Source: Lucifuga dentata (taxonomy: Eukaryota; Chordata; Actinopteri; Ophidiiformes; Bythitidae). Taken from it: 64,000 nucleotides of DNA. The number at the start of each line of letters is the position of its first letter. Position 1 is the first letter of the stretch. A model generated the notes under the pieces. The model was not told where the DNA came from and ran no database searches. It saw only the letters and a program-made list of their open reading frames with translations. A program made the translations under genes and the position numbers. The stretch is from assembly GCA_014773175.1 (NCBI GenBank), contig VXCM01000915.1, positions 1 through 64,000 of the forward strand. The letters are read 5' to 3'. This document shows, piece after piece, positions 60,598 to 64,000 of this stretch.

Positions 60598-63577
60598 TAT
60601 AGTCATTATTTTCTCTTTAGGCCAGTATTTAGAACCAGGCAAATCTAATCTAGACTTGTTCAGGTTTGGCAGCGGTATGCACTCTAGTTAAGTAGTATAT
60701 AAAATATTAACTTTGAAATTATCTTAAATACCACTTAGATACCTTAGAAAAACTCTAAGTATTATGTTAAAATTAGGGAAACTTTGGGTATGCAGGAGGA
60801 TCTGATATGCTGCATTTAGGGCTCAAATGATGATAGGAAATGTCTATTTTTCACAGTGATGACTGTAGAATTGACTTTAATTGGATGAACTAAAGTTAGA
60901 CGTTAAATTGCATAAGGTGCTGCCTCTGCGTTCCTTTTGGCTACTAAGTAGAGTAAATAATATCAAAGTATGAAAATATCATCTCTTCAACAGAACAATT
61001 CAGTATTACTTAGCTCTCCTGTTTTTAACATTTTATGTGTATGGTTGTTAAAATCTCGAGGTCATAATTTAGAACGCTTCTATTATATATTTTTTTCTTG
61101 TAAATGAATGATACTCCTGGCAGTGACCCACACAATTTATTACCTTCAGGCCGACCTGCTTTCACATGCATGCCCTGTTTGTTTATAGAGCTCTGTCTCA
61201 CTGCAGCATGAGTGTAATTGACAGACCTTGATTTACTGATAATCCTTGGCTTTGCTTTTACTGTGTACCTCATAGGGAGTGGCATTGGCTGCGAGCCTCA
61301 TGTGTCCTTGAGTCAAGGCTGCATGTTGCCCTTGACACCTCCCCCCNCCCCCCCCCCCAATCATTTTACCCTCTGCCCTATATTGGGTCACTGCAGCTGC
61401 CTTTTTATTTTGCTGACAGGGTACAGATAACATTACATATGAAGCAAAATGTCATTTTCTCACTGGAGTCCAGTAATCACATATTTTGGTACCACATGAC
61501 GTATTGTAGTCACGACAATTAGTTGAAATTTGAGTTTGCATAAGTTGATGTTATTGCAAGGTATCTAAGGTAGCCAAATGCGTTTTCCCAAATATAATTC
61601 AACACATGAATATGTGGATTGTATTGCTTAGTGCATAAATTATAAAATGAAATTATCTAAATCAGGAGGTTTATTAAGACAGCAGTCGATATCTAAATGA
61701 ATTACATTTAAAATCTGTCAAACTTTGCAGCTTAAAAACGGTTTTCAGTCGTGATATTCAGTCCTCACTATTAATATTTCCAATGCCTATATTAGACATT
61801 AATGAGAAAGCTTTTAGAAACACTTCCTATATTTGCAATTGTCATCACTGTCAATATTCTCACCACCATCTCTTACATTCACAGTCACAACTTGAAAGTA
61901 TATACAGAGTGTACAATTTATTAGTGTATATATATATTAATTCTTGTGCTGTAAACAAAGGAATTTCATCTGGTTAAATAAAAAAATAGAACTACTTATT
62001 GCTTTTCTCCTCTATTCCCTGAAAGCATGTTTTTCCTGCTTGATTAAGACATCCACTGCAGCAGGTTGACAGTGGAGCTAAACACTCCAACTGACTTCCT
62101 GTGGTGACTGAGACAAGCTGTATAAACCATCGCATCCTCTTTTCTCAGATTTTTTTTTCTTTCTGCTGAGGTTCCATCTTTCCCAACACCCCTTTGCCTC
62201 TGTGTCCATTAGCAACTTCTACAGGCATTTCCGCTTGGCTTGTGGTGTGTCGATAACAGGATGGGAGGATAGAGAAAGGTGGGCAAAGAGGATGCAGAGG
62301 GATGGAGTTATTGTTCAAATGTGGGGAAAGTGGAAAAAGTGAATGCTAGGTCAAATGAAGGGATGAAAACAGAAGGAACAGGAAGAGGTGGTGTTCAGGA
62401 AAGGTATAATGTGTGGAGGGAGGGCAGGCAGGAGTAGAGAAAGCTCCTGGGAGATGCCTTGTTCTGGCAGGCTAATTGAAGCTCTGTGTGGCAGCGAACT
62501 CAGAGCTGTCACTACTCTCAAGAGCCCAATTGCTGCCGTTTGCAGGCTGTGTACTGAATTCTGATGATGTTTCAGAGAGCCCCAACCACAGGCCAATCTG
62601 GTGTCACAGGGACCCGTCTCTCCTGCTCAGGGGTCCACAGTACGCATCTCATTCCCCTCCCCAGCTCTTCACAGATTAAATGTAACAGGGACAGAAGCAT
62701 TCTGAACACGAGCAGTAACTGCTAAGCACAACATGTGAAAATGAATTATCTTGTTCTGAGGGTTTTAGAAATTTTCCGAGCAATCTCACACATGATAATG
62801 TGATATTAGACTCAGCAGGATATGTTTGCATTTGTACAGCTTTCCCCCTGTTGGATTAGAAGAGATTACCAGAGCACATAGCTGCAAGGATCCAGTGAAT
62901 TATTTATGTTGAATTAAAGCAGCCAGATATAAAAATATCTATCTAAATACTGAACACAGTAGGATTTGTACATGCTAAACTGCTGAGATATGCATGCACA
63001 TGGTTTTAGCAGATTTGTTATCCTTAAACACTTTTAATTTTTAGTTAAGCATCAATACTCTCCGATTTTGAGACATCCATGTTTGAACAAATTTAGGTTA
63101 GAAATAAAATCTGATAAACATTTACATGTTTAAGAGTTTCATTGCAATGGATCCAACTGAGTTGTTAAATCACTCTTCCTCCAACACAATTCATTACTTG
63201 GGAAATCTGAAATGAGAAAGTTGTTTTCCCTGCTTTGCTCTCAGATGTAAGATGTTTTTCTCACTATATTTATCTCATCTGTTCAACTGAATTGTATAGT
63301 TTTACATAGTTACCAGGAGCTGCAGATCAAGTTTAAATGGAGACTGTAGATGGAGAATGTTGCTGAAGCAAAGTGTTTTACGTTGATGATTCTAGTCTAA
63401 TTCTCCCTCCCTGCCCCCACTTTTATCATTTAGACTGTCAGTTATATTTGGTCTCATCAGTGATTCTCTATCCCAGCCTTCAGCACTAATGAGGTAGTCA
63501 AGCAGCTGAGTTATTGATCCATAGCTACTGAGGAATTTACATACATTTGCATGGGTTATATAGTATGTGTATATATA
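58169..63577. other. no coding sequence recognised
   Basis: The region contains a poly(A) tract with N at 60556 running into (TA)n (60575-60601), a C-tract with N at 61347, and otherwise AT-rich single-copy-looking sequence. It may be intronic to ccdc33 or intergenic. Open frames here are short and lack splice context. Confidence 0.45.
60536..60601 (+). repeat. poly(A) with N, followed by (TA)n
   Basis: About 40 A (N at 60556) are followed directly by a TA dinucleotide run to 60601. This may be the tail of an old retroposed element, but no body was recognised upstream. Confidence 0.85.
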
Positions 63578-63955
63578 CAATGAGGTCCAAAAGTCTGAGA
63601 CCACATTGAAAATCTGTGATGTTTTCCATGTAAATCTGGAAATAATCAGAAAGCCTGACATCACAGGAAGTCTTTGGAACATTGTCAGATCATGCTGGGA
63701 TAACTTGGCTCATCAGGTTTTGTACAAACTTGTGGAGTCCATGCCAGCTCGAGTGCATGCTGTCATTAAAGCAAAAGGAGGGCATACCAAATACTAAGAT
63801 ATTCTGAAATTCACCTACACTTTTCAAAGATTCAACTTTTCACTCAAATTGTTAAGATGATATTATCATTTGTAATGAAAAATCTTGTATTAAATTTAAA
63901 AAGAACGCAAAATAGAAGCATTTTCACAGTGGTCTCAGACTTTTGGACCCCATTG
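63578..63955 (+). mobile_element. internally deleted Tc1/mariner element
   Basis: The element is 378 bases with TA at both flanks (63576-63577, 63956-63957), the Tc1/mariner target site. The inverted ends are nearly perfect over about 39 bases: left CAATGAGGTCCAAAAGTCTG, right (reverse complement) CAATGGGGTCCAAAAGTCTG, both continuing AGACCAC. Inside, 63660-63797 keeps only the C-terminal end of the transposase, including KLVESMPARVHAVIKAKGGH, and its TAA. The catalytic DDE region and the DNA-binding domain are gone, so it could move only with a transposase supplied from elsewhere. Confidence 0.9.
63660..63797 (+). pseudogene. Tc1-like transposase, C-terminal remnant
   Basis: The frame ends LVESMPARVHAVIKAKGGHT-KY-stop, the characteristic end of Tc1-family transposases, preceded by SLWNIVRSCWDNLAHQVLY. 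About 45 residues of the ~340 typical for the family remain, and all catalytic aspartates are missing. Confidence 0.88.
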
Positions 63956-64000
63956 TACACTTTAAGCAGGGTATCTAAACTTCTTGTTATAGCACATTTA

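Noticed and set aside
1..64000. CRISPR arrays, rRNA genes, bacterial operons, phage or integrated virus
   Set aside because: No such structures were seen; the spliced genes and transposon types show a vertebrate nuclear genome.

Overview
This window is nuclear DNA of a vertebrate, almost certainly a ray-finned (teleost) fish. The genes are split by GT-AG introns. The AT-rich non-coding DNA carries Tc1/mariner, hAT and MITE-type DNA transposons of kinds common in fish. The four recognisable genes are fish-like versions of SEMA7A, ISLR2, STRA6 and CCDC33, all of which map to human 15q24. I cannot name the species. Products were named by comparing translated exons with remembered mammalian family sequences, not by a search.

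Layout, left to right. (1) 56-471 (+): the last coding exon of a semaphorin-7A-like gene, with an Ig-like domain and a hydrophobic tail. (2) 472 to about 7250: intergenic, with an ~0.8 kb tandem duplication, microsatellites, a tRNA-derived element and a MITE. (3) islr2 (+): a 5'UTR exon ending at 7603, a 0.7 kb intron, and the whole 718-residue CDS in one exon, 8316-10472. (4) stra6 (-): 17 coding exons from 27283 down to 13220. They join in frame into a 663-residue protein, and islr2 and stra6 converge tail to tail. (5) ccdc33 (+), head to head with stra6: five exons recognised between 38.5 and 51.2 kb, around a C2-type domain, plus a lower-confidence chain of three exons ending in a stop at 58168. 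Its N-terminal exons and at least one C2 exon were not found. (6) 58.2-64 kb: no coding sequence recognised; an internally deleted Tc1/mariner element lies at 63578-63955.

The genes do not form an operon-like unit. Sema7A and Islr2/Linx are cell-surface proteins of axon guidance. Stra6 is the plasma-membrane receptor and channel for retinol delivered by retinol-binding protein. Ccdc33 is a poorly characterised C2/coiled-coil protein. The divergent stra6/ccdc33 arrangement matches the mammalian one.

The assembly has an artefact that affects interpretation. All 18 N bases are single. Four are flanked by exact 62- or 67-base direct duplications, and most of the others sit inside homopolymers or simple repeats. 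They look like unmerged contig joins. Duplications touching an N, including one in the islr2 5'UTR exon and one upstream of stra6, should not be taken as biology.
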